Assembly: GCA_004292855.1 (NCBI GenBank)
Contig: RDXN01000060.1
Coordinates: 1-64,000 of the forward strand
DNA from: Cytophagales bacterium
GTDB lineage: Bacteria > Bacteroidota > Bacteroidia > Cytophagales > Spirosomataceae
DNA length: 64,000 nt
Direction: 5' to 3'
A program made the translations under genes and the position numbers. Positions 17,880 to 26,215 of the stretch are shown here, piece by piece. The first letter of the stretch is position 1. Each line of letters starts with the position of its first letter. The notes below the pieces were generated by a model. The model saw only the letters and a program-made list of their open reading frames with translations. It had not been told where the DNA came from and did not search any database.

Positions 17880-19160
17880 TTTGACAGGCCAGAAAGGCAG
17901 CACAGGCGTATACTCACTCTCAGCCGGTGAGCAGAACCTGACCGTTGACGCGGGCTTGGTGCCGACCTCGGCCAGCCTGGGCGACAAAGTGTTTGTCGAT
18001 AACAACAAGAACGGCATTCAGGATGCGGGCGATACGCCACTGGCAGGCGTAACGGTCACGTTGATTAGCAACGGGACGCGGCTACCACGCCGAATTCCGG
18101 CACCAACGATGCAGCCGATTCAGACCCTGTTAACGGCATCACGGCTCCCGTGACGCTGACGGCGGGTGAGAACAACCCAACGTTGGACGCGGGCTTCATT
18201 CCGCTGAAAGCTTCGTTAGGTGATTATGTCTGGCTGGATACGAATAAGGATGGTCAGCAGGCTGGCGAGTCAGGCGTACAAAACGTAACGGTGGTCTTGT
18301 GTGATGCCACTTCTGGTTCGGCTATCTCAACGACGCTGACTGACTCACAAGGTAAGTATCTCTTCTCGAACCTTGACCCCGGCACGTACACGGTGAAGTT
18401 CACGGCTCCCGATGGGACGACCTTCACCACGCCCAACTCCGGCACTGATGCTACTGACTCTGACGTGGCTAGTTTGACGGGTCAGGAGCAGAACCTGACC
18501 GTTGACGCGGGCTTGGTGCCGACCTCGGCCAGTTTAGGCGACAAAGTGTTTGTCGATAACAACAAGAACGGCATTCAGGATGCGGGCGATACGCCACTGG
18601 CAGGCGTAACGGTCACGTTGATTAGCAACGGGACGCCTTACTCAGTGAGCTTTACCACACCCCCGAACCACACGGCTACCACGCCGAACTCCGGCACGAA
18701 TGACGCGGCTGATTCGGACCCCGTCAATGGCATCACGGCTCCCGTGACGCTGACGGCGGGTGAGAACAACCCAACGTTGGACGCAGGTTTCATCCCGCTG
18801 AAAGCTTCACTGGGCGACTACGTCTGGCTGGATACGAACAAGAACGGGCAACAAGACGGGGCAGAATCCGGTGTACAAAACGTAACGGTGGTCTTGTGTG
18901 GTGCCACTTCTGGGTCGGCTATTAGCACCACGCTGACTGACTCGCAAGGCAAGTACCTGTTCTCGAATCTCGATCCGGGCAGCTACACCGTGAAGTTCAC
19001 GGCTCCCGATGGGACCACCTTTACCACGCCGAACTCGGGCTCCGATGCAACGGATAGCGATGTAGCCAGCTTGACGGGCCAGAAAGGCAGCACGGGTGTG
19101 TACTCGCTCTCGGCAGGTGAGCAAAACCTGACCGTCGATGCGGGTCTGGTGCCGACAACA
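17628..19160 (+). repeat. 633-bp tandem repeat of SdrD modules with indels
   Basis: Two near-identical units start at 17628 and 18201, and a third partial unit starts at 18795. Unit A is 573 bases and unit B is 594. Adding back the missing segments (23+37 in A, 36+3 in B) gives 633 bases, or 211 codons, for both. Each unit encodes two SdrD modules (SLGDYVWLDTNKNG and SLGDKVFVDNNKNG types). The third copy keeps only its first half before diverging. Confidence 0.9.
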
Positions 19161-20735
19161 ACACCGCTGGGCAGTATTGGTGATTTTGTTTGGAAAGATG
19201 CAAACAAGAATGGTATCCAGGACGATGGCCCCAACAGTGGAATGAGCAACGTGCGGGTGAATCTGTTACGCGAAACGACCCCCGGTCAGTTTACGGTGGT
19301 GGCGACAACAACAACCTCAACGTCGGGCTTGTACAGCTTTACGGGTCTGACTGCCGGGAACTACGTGGTGCGGGTCGATTTGACAACGGTGCCGTTCTAC
19401 TGTGAGCCGACTGCGCAAACCGTAGTCACGCCGAACGATGCGACCAACAGCAAGATCGACGCTAGCGGTACTACGCCTGTGATCGTGATTAACCCCGGCA
19501 ATCCCGCTCAAACCGACTACCCCAAAGCGGATGCCGGATTTAGTCCCGTACAGTTTGGTAGCATTGGCGACTACGTTTGGAAGGACACCAACAACGATGG
19601 CATCCAGAACGATGGGGCAACGGCTGTGGGTGGTGTAGGGTTGAAACTGCTCAACTCCGACGGATTCTACATTATTCGGGGTACGTTGAGCGGAGCGCAG
19701 GAAAACCCCGCCGTGACAACTAACGGCACCGGAATGGCCTATGCTGGCTTCAATCCAACTACGAACGAATTGTTGCTGGAGGTTGGCTTCAACGGTCTGT
19801 CGGGTAGTGTGACAATGGCGCACATCCATACGGGTGTGACCGGCACCAATGGCCCCGTAACGATTGATCTGGTGCCACAGGGCTTCCCCACGGGCGTTCA
19901 GGCGGGTAATTTTGCCGCCAGCCTTACCCTGACAGCCGCCCAGAAGACCCTGTTGATGAGCAATAAATTGTACGTGAACGTGCATACGAGTACCAATGGT
20001 GGGGGCGAGGTACGGGCGCAGTTAGTAGCCTGCGAGTTCACCAATTCGGCGGGGGCTTACCTGTTCGATAAACTACCGGAAGACACCTACAAAGTGGCTG
20101 TTGATACGCCAACGTTACCAACAACCTGTGTGGTAAGCTCGATGCAGAACAGCACGGCCGCCACCGAAGCAACCGATAGTGATTTTGACCCCGCAACGGG
20201 CCAAAGCGGGTTTGTGTCGATCATTCCGAGCGACCCCGATTACCGCGATATTCGCACCGTCGATTTGGCCCTGACTGGCCCAACGAAGGGAACGATTGGC
20301 GACATGGTCTGGAAAGATATCAACAACAACGGACAGTACGACGTCACCGAGTCTGGAGCTTCGGGTGTTCGGGTGCGGTTGCTCCAGGTAACGAGTCCGG
20401 TGGGTTCTACGGCGATTTCGACCTCGCTGGTTTCGTCGACCACAACCGGAACCGATGGCAAGTATGTCTTTAGCAGTGTACCCGCCGGTCGTTATGTATT
20501 GGAGGTTGATAAAACAACACTGCCTACCAACTGCACCATCTCGCCGAAGGTGCGACGCCCAGGCGTTCCCGATGCGCTCGACAGCGACGCTGATCCTGTA
20601 ACAGGCCAAACGCCCGTGTTTGAGATCAACCCCGCCGATCCGGCTACATTGAATAGGCTGACGCTCGACGTTGCGTTGATCAACCCCGATTGTCAACCGG
20701 TTTGCTTGCCAATAACGATTCAGCGGATACGCTAA
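18150..20735 (+). CDS. Giant SdrD-like repeat surface protein, 3' part with nested CHRD domain
   Basis: This is the continuation of the gene that starts at 14394, in the same frame. The frame is open and homologous to the intact repeats from about 18081; the GTG at 18150 is unlikely to be a real start. Six SdrD-type modules are seen (SLGDYVWLDTNKDG, SLGDKVFVDNNKNG, SLGDYVWLDTNKNG, SIGDFVWKDANKNG, SIGDYVWKDTNNDG, TIGDMVWKDINNNG). The fifth is split by a CHRD domain. The protein ends in a short Cys-containing tail (CQPVCLPITIQRIR) and not in a recognisable Por sorting domain. A strong terminator follows directly. Confidence 0.8.
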   Translation: MTLTAGENNPTLDAGFIPLKASLGDYVWLDTNKDGQQAGESGVQNVTVVLCDATSGSAISTTLTDSQGKYLFSNLDPGTYTVKFTAPDGTTFTTPNSGTDATDSDVASLTGQEQNLTVDAGLVPTSASLGDKVFVDNNKNGIQDAGDTPLAGVTVTLISNGTPYSVSFTTPPNHTATTPNSGTNDAADSDPVNGITAPVTLTAGENNPTLDAGFIPLKASLGDYVWLDTNKNGQQDGAESGVQNVTVVLCGATSGSAISTTLTDSQGKYLFSNLDPGSYTVKFTAPDGTTFTTPNSGSDATDSDVASLTGQKGSTGVYSLSAGEQNLTVDAGLVPTTTPLGSIGDFVWKDANKNGIQDDGPNSGMSNVRVNLLRETTPGQFTVVATTTTSTSGLYSFTGLTAGNYVVRVDLTTVPFYCEPTAQTVVTPNDATNSKIDASGTTPVIVINPGNPAQTDYPKADAGFSPVQFGSIGDYVWKDTNNDGIQNDGATAVGGVGLKLLNSDGFYIIRGTLSGAQENPAVTTNGTGMAYAGFNPTTNELLLEVGFNGLSGSVTMAHIHTGVTGTNGPVTIDLVPQGFPTGVQAGNFAASLTLTAAQKTLLMSNKLYVNVHTSTNGGGEVRAQLVACEFTNSAGAYLFDKLPEDTYKVAVDTPTLPTTCVVSSMQNSTAATEATDSDFDPATGQSGFVSIIPSDPDYRDIRTVDLALTGPTKGTIGDMVWKDINNNGQYDVTESGASGVRVRLLQVTSPVGSTAISTSLVSSTTTGTDGKYVFSSVPAGRYVLEVDKTTLPTNCTISPKVRRPGVPDALDSDADPVTGQTPVFEINPADPATLNRLTLDVALINPDCQPVCLPITIQRIR
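19667..20030 (+). other. CHRD domain inserted in an SdrD module
   Basis: The encoded segment runs from IIRGTLSGAQENPAV to GGGEVRAQL. It has the CHRD hallmarks: GAQENPAV at the start, a central MAHIHTG motif, and the C-terminal YVNVHTSTNGGGEVRAQL-type stretch. CHRD domains occur in chordin and in bacterial secreted proteins. Here it interrupts a beta-sandwich module, whose strands resume at FTNSAGAYLFDKLPEDTYKV. Confidence 0.8.
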
Positions 20736-20737
20736 AC

Positions 20738-20771
20738 AAAAAAGGGCTGGCCTAATCGTCAGCCCTTTTTT
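20738..20771 (+). terminator. Rho-independent terminator after the SdrD gene
   Basis: The stem AAAAAAGGGCT / AGCCCTTTTTT closes on a loop of about 12 bases and ends in a T-run. It starts 3 bases after the SdrD-gene stop. Its symmetric A/T flanks would work in both directions. Confidence 0.85.
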
Positions 20772-20806
20772 GTTGCAAAATAAATTCAAAATTTTAGATG
20801 AATTAG

Positions 20807-20838
20807 TTGCGAAACCCCAAACGTATAGTCTACCTTTG
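20807..20838 (+). promoter_or_regulatory. Bacteroidota-type promoter for the methyltransferase
   Basis: A TTG at 20807-20809 is separated by 21 bases from TACCTTTG at 20831-20838. This fits the -33/-7 promoter of Bacteroidota. The ATG at 20860 lies 21 bases after the -7 box. Confidence 0.6.
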
Positions 20839-20859
20839 TTTTGGAACAATCATTCTAAA

Positions 20860-21471
20860 ATGAAATCATTTCAAGCTACTCAGTTTTGGGAGGAAAGGTA
20901 CGGTCAGCAAGAATATGCATACGGCACAGAACCAAACACTTTCCTCGCAGAAGTATTGCCCCAGGTTGAATCAGGTGCCATTCTGTTCCCGGCGGAAGGA
21001 GAAGGCAGGAACGCGGTTTTTGCTGCCTCATTAGGCTGGCAGGTTGACGCGTTCGATTTCAGCGCGGAAGGTCGCCGAAAGGCACTGGCTTTAGCCGAGA
21101 GTAAAGGTGTTTCGATTCGGTATATTCTCGCTGATCTGATGACATTTACGACCGAGGTCCGCTACCAGGCCATTGCGTTGATCTTCGTTCACTTGCCGCC
21201 CGACGCTCGTCTGAATATGTTGCGGCAGTGCATCGAACTCCTTGAACCGGGCGGGGCATTGATCATTGAGGGCTTTCACCCATTACAAATTGGCAAGCCA
21301 TCGGGTGGGCCTAACGACGCTTCATATTGCTATACCCAGACCGAACTGGAATCACTCCTTGAATCGGGCTTTAACATCATTCAATTAACCGATCAGGCCG
21401 TTACGCTAACCGAGGGACCGCACCACACGGGGCCTGCTCACACCTTACGATTACTTGCCACAAAAAAATAG
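20860..21471 (+). CDS. Class I SAM-dependent methyltransferase
   Basis: The 203-residue protein has a glycine-rich SAM-binding motif in PAEGEGRNAVF (residues 44-54), an acidic residue after the second strand (VDAFDFS) and a post-II region ADLMTF. The overall pattern is closest to TehB/thiopurine-type small-molecule methyltransferases. The substrate is not evident. The ATG at 20860 was chosen over one at 20770 because the upstream one lies inside the terminator and ahead of a good promoter. The downstream SDR gene follows by about 20 bases and may be cotranscribed. Confidence 0.85.
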   Translation: MKSFQATQFWEERYGQQEYAYGTEPNTFLAEVLPQVESGAILFPAEGEGRNAVFAASLGWQVDAFDFSAEGRRKALALAESKGVSIRYILADLMTFTTEVRYQAIALIFVHLPPDARLNMLRQCIELLEPGGALIIEGFHPLQIGKPSGGPNDASYCYTQTELESLLESGFNIIQLTDQAVTLTEGPHHTGPAHTLRLLATKK

Positions 21472-21493
21472 TTTTTCTCCTAATCAGTACTTT

Positions 21494-22252
21494 ATGAACC
21501 GCTTACAAGGAAAAGTTGCCCTCATTACGGGTGGCAATAGCGGCATTGGTTACGCCAGTGCCCAGCAATTTTTGGCCGAAGGAGCCAGTCAGGTTATTAT
21601 CACGGGGCGCAACGCCGAAGCCGTTGAACAGGCTGTGCATACGTTGGGGCCGAAGGCCACGGGCCTCGTATCGGATACGGGCAACATGGTGCATATCGGG
21701 CAGTTGGCCGAACAGGTAAAAGCCAGTACAGACCACATTGATATCTTGTTTATCAACGCCGGAACGGGTAAGTTTTTGCCGATTGAGTTTATGACCGAAG
21801 ACGCATTCGACCTGAATATGGATGTGAACTTCAAAGGCGCGTATTTCACGATTCAGGCCCTGTTGCCCCTGATGACCGAAGGCGGTTCTATTGTGCTCAA
21901 CACGTCGATCAATGCCCACATCGGCATGCCTACGGCGAGTGTGTACTCGGCCAGTAAGGCGGCTTTGATCTCGCTGGCGCGGAACCTGTCGGCAGAGTTA
22001 TTACCTCGCCGGATTCGGGTCAACGCCATTAGCCCCGGTCCGGTTGTGACGCCGTTTCACTCCACGCAGAAACTGGGCATTACTGAAGAACAATTGGGGC
22101 AAATGGGGGCCGGGATTCTGTCACAAATTCCCGTGGGCCGATTCGGAACGATGGACGAGATTGCCAAAACGGTCGTGTTCTTTGCGTCAGACGAGTCGTC
22201 GTTTGTGTTGGGGGCCGAGCTAATTGCGGATGGTGGTATGAGTACACTTTGA
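21494..22252 (+). CDS. SDR family NAD(P)-dependent oxidoreductase
   Basis: This is a classical short-chain dehydrogenase of 252 residues. It has the cofactor motif TGGNSGIG (12-19), NAG (88-90), a catalytic Ser in NTS near 138, and the Y151-x-x-x-K155 pair. The C-terminal block PVGRFGTMDEIAKTVVFFASDESSFVLGAEL is typical. ITGR after the second strand lets it accept NADP(H) as judged from the basic Arg. The gene ends one base before the TetR gene, and such SDR-TetR pairs are often autoregulated detoxification units. The substrate is unknown. The start at 21494 removes 13 residues that do not match the family. Confidence 0.9.
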   Translation: MNRLQGKVALITGGNSGIGYASAQQFLAEGASQVIITGRNAEAVEQAVHTLGPKATGLVSDTGNMVHIGQLAEQVKASTDHIDILFINAGTGKFLPIEFMTEDAFDLNMDVNFKGAYFTIQALLPLMTEGGSIVLNTSINAHIGMPTASVYSASKAALISLARNLSAELLPRRIRVNAISPGPVVTPFHSTQKLGITEEQLGQMGAGILSQIPVGRFGTMDEIAKTVVFFASDESSFVLGAELIADGGMSTL

Positions 22253-22253
22253 C

Positions 22254-22850
22254 ATGGCTCGTCCGCGTGTATTTGATGAAGAAACGGTTCTCGACCGGGC
22301 CGTAAATCTGTTCTGGTGTCGGGGCTATGAGGCCACGTCGGTGCAGGATTTGGTGGATGGATTGGGCATTAACCGGGCGAGTTTGTACGACTCGTTCGGC
22401 GATAAGTACGCGCTCTATCGCAAGGCTCTGGACCGTTACCGGCAGACCCATCAGGCGGGCCTCTGCACCTTGCTGACCACCGACCAACCGGCCATCGACA
22501 TCCTGCAAACGCTGTTCGACCAGACCATTGCGGCCACGGTCGACGACCCTGACCATAAAGGGTGTTTTATGGTTAACTCGGCCATTGAACTGGCTCCCCA
22601 CGATCCGGCCGTAGTCCAGGTAGTGGCTGATAACCAACGCGTATTTGAGCAAAACCTGACTCAACTTATTGAGCGCGGACAGCGCGAAGGCAACATCCGC
22701 GCAACGTTCCCCGCCGATCACCTCGCCCAGTTTGTATTCAATACGCTCAACGGACTTAAGGTTCTGGGTAAAGTGCAACCTGAACAAAACTCGCTGATGG
22801 CTGTGGTGAGGGTAACTATGGAGACGTTACGCGCCCCGACAACATCCTAA
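22254..22850 (+). CDS. TetR/AcrR family transcriptional regulator
   Basis: The 198-residue protein has an N-terminal helix-turn-helix of TetR type (FDEETVLDRAVNLFWCRGYEATSV, then DLVDGLGINRASLYDSFGDK). This is the form with Trp-Cys-Arg-Gly and Leu-Tyr-Asp-Ser-Phe seen in the AcrR-like subclass that controls SDR enzymes. The C-terminal ligand domain is alpha-helical. The ATG is one base after the SDR stop, so it probably represses its own operon in response to an SDR substrate. Confidence 0.9.
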   Translation: MARPRVFDEETVLDRAVNLFWCRGYEATSVQDLVDGLGINRASLYDSFGDKYALYRKALDRYRQTHQAGLCTLLTTDQPAIDILQTLFDQTIAATVDDPDHKGCFMVNSAIELAPHDPAVVQVVADNQRVFEQNLTQLIERGQREGNIRATFPADHLAQFVFNTLNGLKVLGKVQPEQNSLMAVVRVTMETLRAPTTS

Positions 22851-22894
22851 CAAAACCTTATTCTGGACAGGGCCAGATTCATCGCATAGACAAG

Positions 22895-22902
22895 TACTTT
22901 TG
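22895..22902 (+). promoter_or_regulatory. Putative -7 box for the phosphatase gene
   Basis: TACTTTTG matches TAnnTTTG exactly and lies 25 bases upstream of the ATG at 22928. No clear -33 TTG is present. Confidence 0.45.
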
Positions 22903-22927
22903 GGGGTGCATTTCTCTTTTCGGTGAT

Positions 22928-24235
22928 ATGAAGCCCTCTCGAATTTCTCTTTCGTACTTGTTGCTGCTTGTCGTTCTGGCCACCTGCCGCGTATCGGCGC
23001 AGTTGCCCCAGGTGGTGCGGGGGCCGTATTTGCAGGTGGTTACGCCAACGAGCATTGTGATTCGCTGGCGCACCGATGTTCCCACCGACAGCCGCGTTCA
23101 GTTTGGGGCAAGCCGAAGACGACTGTCGCAGGCTGTTACGGGCGACTCGCTCACAACCGAACACGAAATTACCCTGACGGGCCTGAAACCCGCTACCCGC
23201 TACGCCTACGCCGTTGGGCCGAAAACGGGTAAGCTCCCCAAAGACGTCGATCAGTTTTTCCAGACGGCCCCCGCGCCCGGCTCTACGGATTTTGCGCGAC
23301 TGTGGGTGCTGGGAGACTTTGGTTGTAGCTCGCAAACACAGTACGACGTGCGCGATCAGATTATCAACGCCACCCGGGACCACCGGCCCGACGTTTGGGT
23401 GATGCTGGGCGACAACACGTACAATGTGGGGAAAGACGAGGAGTATCAGAAACATTTCTTTGCGCACTACCAAAGCCAGTTTTTCAAGAACACGCCGTTT
23501 TATCTCACCCCCGGCAACCACGACTACGGCGGGCAGATCACCAACCTGAACATTCCGTATTTTAAGAACTTTACGATGCCTACCAAGGGCGAAGCGGGCG
23601 GAGTGCCGTCGGGTTCGGAATCGTTTTATTCGTTCGATTATGGCAACGTGCATGTCGTTTCGATGGACTCCTACGGACGCCTGAGCGATGGCAAGCGCAT
23701 GTACGAAGCGGGCAGCACCCAAATCGACTGGCTCCGGCGCGACCTCGCGGCCAACAAACAGCCCTGGACGCTGGTGTTCTGGCATCATCCGCCCTATTCT
23801 AAAGGCTCGCACGATTCCGACACCGAGCGACTTATGGTGAGTATTCGGGAGCAGATGTTGCCCATTTTGGAGGAGTACAAAGTCGATATGGTGTTGGGCG
23901 GACACAGCCACGTGTATGAACGTACGCACCCACTGAAGGGCCATCTTGGCAAAAACGACACGTTTGATCCCGCTAAACACATCGTCAGCGCGGCCTCGCC
24001 CGACAGCCCGAACCGATATAAGGTGGGCCAAAACGGGCAGGGCATTATCTATGTCGTGGCGGGTTCGGGTGGGCAGTTGGGTGGTCAATCACCGGGGTAT
24101 CCGCTCAAATCGGCGGTATATTCCAACAACAAAGAGGGTGGTTCGCTGCTAATCGACGTAAAAAACAAGTGGCTCGAAGTCCGCATGATCGGCACGTCGG
24201 GGCAGGTGCTGGATCAATTTACGATTGAGAAATGA
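22928..24235 (+). CDS. Purple acid phosphatase-like metallophosphoesterase
   Basis: The 435-residue protein has a signal peptide ending near RVSAQ (25). A fibronectin-like N-terminal domain (about 28-115, RGPYLQVVTPTSIVIRW) precedes the catalytic domain. The binuclear metal ligands are all present: GDFG (D130), GDNTY (D162/N163), GNHD (N197-H198-D199), WHHPPY (H286/H287) and GGHSHVY (H326/H328). This is the complete purple acid phosphatase set. It should act outside the cytoplasm on phosphate esters. There is no C-terminal sorting domain. It is monocistronic and converges on the moxR gene. Confidence 0.9.
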   Translation: MKPSRISLSYLLLLVVLATCRVSAQLPQVVRGPYLQVVTPTSIVIRWRTDVPTDSRVQFGASRRRLSQAVTGDSLTTEHEITLTGLKPATRYAYAVGPKTGKLPKDVDQFFQTAPAPGSTDFARLWVLGDFGCSSQTQYDVRDQIINATRDHRPDVWVMLGDNTYNVGKDEEYQKHFFAHYQSQFFKNTPFYLTPGNHDYGGQITNLNIPYFKNFTMPTKGEAGGVPSGSESFYSFDYGNVHVVSMDSYGRLSDGKRMYEAGSTQIDWLRRDLAANKQPWTLVFWHHPPYSKGSHDSDTERLMVSIREQMLPILEEYKVDMVLGGHSHVYERTHPLKGHLGKNDTFDPAKHIVSAASPDSPNRYKVGQNGQGIIYVVAGSGGQLGGQSPGYPLKSAVYSNNKEGGSLLIDVKNKWLEVRMIGTSGQVLDQFTIEK

Positions 24236-24280
24236 GCAACCACGAAAACACTCGTCTCGTTGTTTGCCTACGAACTGGTC

Positions 24281-25255
24281 TTACCGCCCAATCGCGACTT
24301 TCCGCAATATCGAACTGATAATTTGCCCTGGTGTAACGCCGTCGGCCTCGGCCTCGTAGTTGAGCATAATGCGGTGATTGAACACGTCGGGCACCACCTC
24401 CTTAATATCTTCGGGTAATACGTAGTCGCGCCGGTCGAAGTAGGCGAGAGCTTTTGCCGCACGGTTCAGGTTGATACTCGCGCGGGGCGATACCCCAAAT
24501 TGCATGTAGCGGGCCTCGTCGCGCAGGTTGTAGTCGAGCGGTCGGCGGGTGGCAAAAACAAGCTCGATAATGTACCGTTCGAGACTGTCCGACATGTTTA
24601 CGGCGTTGATCTCCTGCCGAATACCTACAATATCGTCGCGGTCCAGCACCGGCTGCACGTCGTAATCGAAGCTCATATCGGCCATCCGGCGCATCACCAG
24701 TAGCTCGTCGTCTTTGCTGAGATAATCGACAAACACTTTCATCATGAACCGGTCTACCTGCGCTTCGGGCAGGGGGTAGGTTCCCTCCTGCTCCACGGGG
24801 TTTTGGGTGGCCAACACCAGAAACGGTGGGTCGAGCAGAAAGGTCTCCTCGCCAATGGTCACCTGTTTCTCCTGCATGGCCTCCAACAGGGCCGACTGCA
24901 CTTTGGCGGGTGAGCGATTGATCTCGTCGGCCAGGATCAGGTTGGCAAAAATTGGCCCCTGTTTTACCTCAAACTCCGACGTTTTCTGGTTGAAAATCAT
25001 CGTCCCGATTAAGTCGGCAGGCAACAGGTCGGGCGTGAACTGGATACGCTGAAAATCCAGTTGCAGTACCTTCGCCAGCGTGTTGATGGTGAGCGTTTTG
25101 GCCAGACCCGGCACGCCTTCGAGCAGGATATGACCGCCGGTAAACAGGCCAATGAGCAGGCGGTTCAGCAGTCGATCCTGCCCCACCACCACCCGGCCCA
25201 CTTCCTCGCCTACCTGACGAATTTTTGTATGATATTGAAATTGAAGAGTTTGCAA
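24281..25255 (-). CDS. MoxR family AAA+ ATPase
   Basis: The 324-residue protein is a MoxR chaperone-like ATPase. Walker A is GVPGLAKT (47-54), Walker B ends in D110-E111 (LILADEINRSP), and sensor 1 is in VLATQNP. MoxR proteins usually sit with DUF58 and von Willebrand factor A genes, which are absent here. No ATG exists in a reasonable place: the frame starts at TTG 25255, 17 bases from the prmC stop. Coupling with prmC is likely. Its client is unknown. Confidence 0.9.
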   Translation of the reverse strand: MQTLQFQYHTKIRQVGEEVGRVVVGQDRLLNRLLIGLFTGGHILLEGVPGLAKTLTINTLAKVLQLDFQRIQFTPDLLPADLIGTMIFNQKTSEFEVKQGPIFANLILADEINRSPAKVQSALLEAMQEKQVTIGEETFLLDPPFLVLATQNPVEQEGTYPLPEAQVDRFMMKVFVDYLSKDDELLVMRRMADMSFDYDVQPVLDRDDIVGIRQEINAVNMSDSLERYIIELVFATRRPLDYNLRDEARYMQFGVSPRASINLNRAAKALAYFDRRDYVLPEDIKEVVPDVFNHRIMLNYEAEADGVTPGQIISSILRKVAIGR

Positions 25256-25272
25256 TTGAGAGTTGTAGAGTT

Positions 25273-26142
25273 TTAAAGAGTTGCGCGAACACTGCGATCT
25301 TTTCCGTGTATGTCTTTGTAAACCTGTACATTATTGAACCCGCGCTCGGTAAATACCTGCCGGGTGTCGCTACCGAATCGCTCGTTGATTTCGACGTAAC
25401 AGGCTCCGTCGGGTGTCAGGTGATGGGCGGCAAAATCGGCCACGGCTTTGTAGAAAATAAGCGGGTCGGCATCGTCGACGAATAGGGCCAGATCGGGTTC
25501 GTAGTCGAGCACGTTACGGTCCATTTGGGCGGCTTCGGAGCGGGTCACGTAGGGCGGGTTGCTCACAATACAATCGAATCGTTGGGTGTAGCTGCCGGGT
25601 ACGTTCAGAATATCCTGAATGGCAAACTGAACGTCGGACGCCCCCAAATTATCAGCGTTGCGCCGGGCCATCGCCAGGGCACCCTCCGACACGTCCCAGC
25701 CCGTAATCGAAGCCGAGGGCAGAAACCGCGCCAGTGTCACGGCCAAACACCCGCTGCCCGTACCAATATCGAGCACTTCGACCGGGGCATTTTCGCCCGG
25801 CTCGGCGTTGCGACTGGCAAAATCGTGCATAATGAGCCGGACAAGGTCTTCGGTTTCGGGACGGGGAATCAGTACGTCGGGCGAGACTTCAAATTCAAGC
25901 CCGCAAAAAATGGTCGTACCAATCACGTGCTGAATGGGTTCCTGCCGGTTGAGCCGCTCCAGAATTCGGAACCAGTCGGGTTCGGTGCGGTTGGGGGGCA
26001 GGGGTTTGTCGGCCAGCACGTCGGTTTTGCGGAAGCCGAAATAATGATCGAGGAGCATAAACGCCATTTCACGGGCCTCCTCGGGGGAGTAGGCCGTGAT
26101 ATTGCGAGACAGTTGTTGATAAAGCGGGCGGGCCGTAGCCAT
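25273..26142 (-). CDS. prmC: Peptide chain release factor N5-glutamine methyltransferase
   Basis: PrmC methylates the Gln of the GGQ motif in RF1 and RF2. The 289-residue protein has the N-terminal helical domain, the linker LIPRPETEDLV, the SAM motif LDIGTGSG (124-131) and the catalytic N195-P-P-Y198. Length and motifs are typical. The ATG at 26142 was preferred over an upstream TTG. It is followed closely by moxR. Confidence 0.95.
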   Translation of the reverse strand: MATARPLYQQLSRNITAYSPEEAREMAFMLLDHYFGFRKTDVLADKPLPPNRTEPDWFRILERLNRQEPIQHVIGTTIFCGLEFEVSPDVLIPRPETEDLVRLIMHDFASRNAEPGENAPVEVLDIGTGSGCLAVTLARFLPSASITGWDVSEGALAMARRNADNLGASDVQFAIQDILNVPGSYTQRFDCIVSNPPYVTRSEAAQMDRNVLDYEPDLALFVDDADPLIFYKAVADFAAHHLTPDGACYVEINERFGSDTRQVFTERGFNNVQVYKDIHGKDRSVRATL

Positions 26143-26215
26143 GAAGCGTGCGTTTTGGCAAAACTTTATCTGCAAAATTCCAAAAATATACGCAGAAAGA
26201 GCAGACTAGATGCGT

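Noticed and set aside
17842-18153. Short open frame between the two SdrD parts as a separate gene
   Set aside because: It is the shifted frame between the 23- and 37-base deletions. Its translation matches SdrD modules of the same protein, so it is part of the interrupted gene.
22847-24088. 413-codon minus-strand open frame
   Set aside because: It is antisense to the purple acid phosphatase gene, whose metal motifs are complete. The composition is His/Arg/Val rich and no family is visible.
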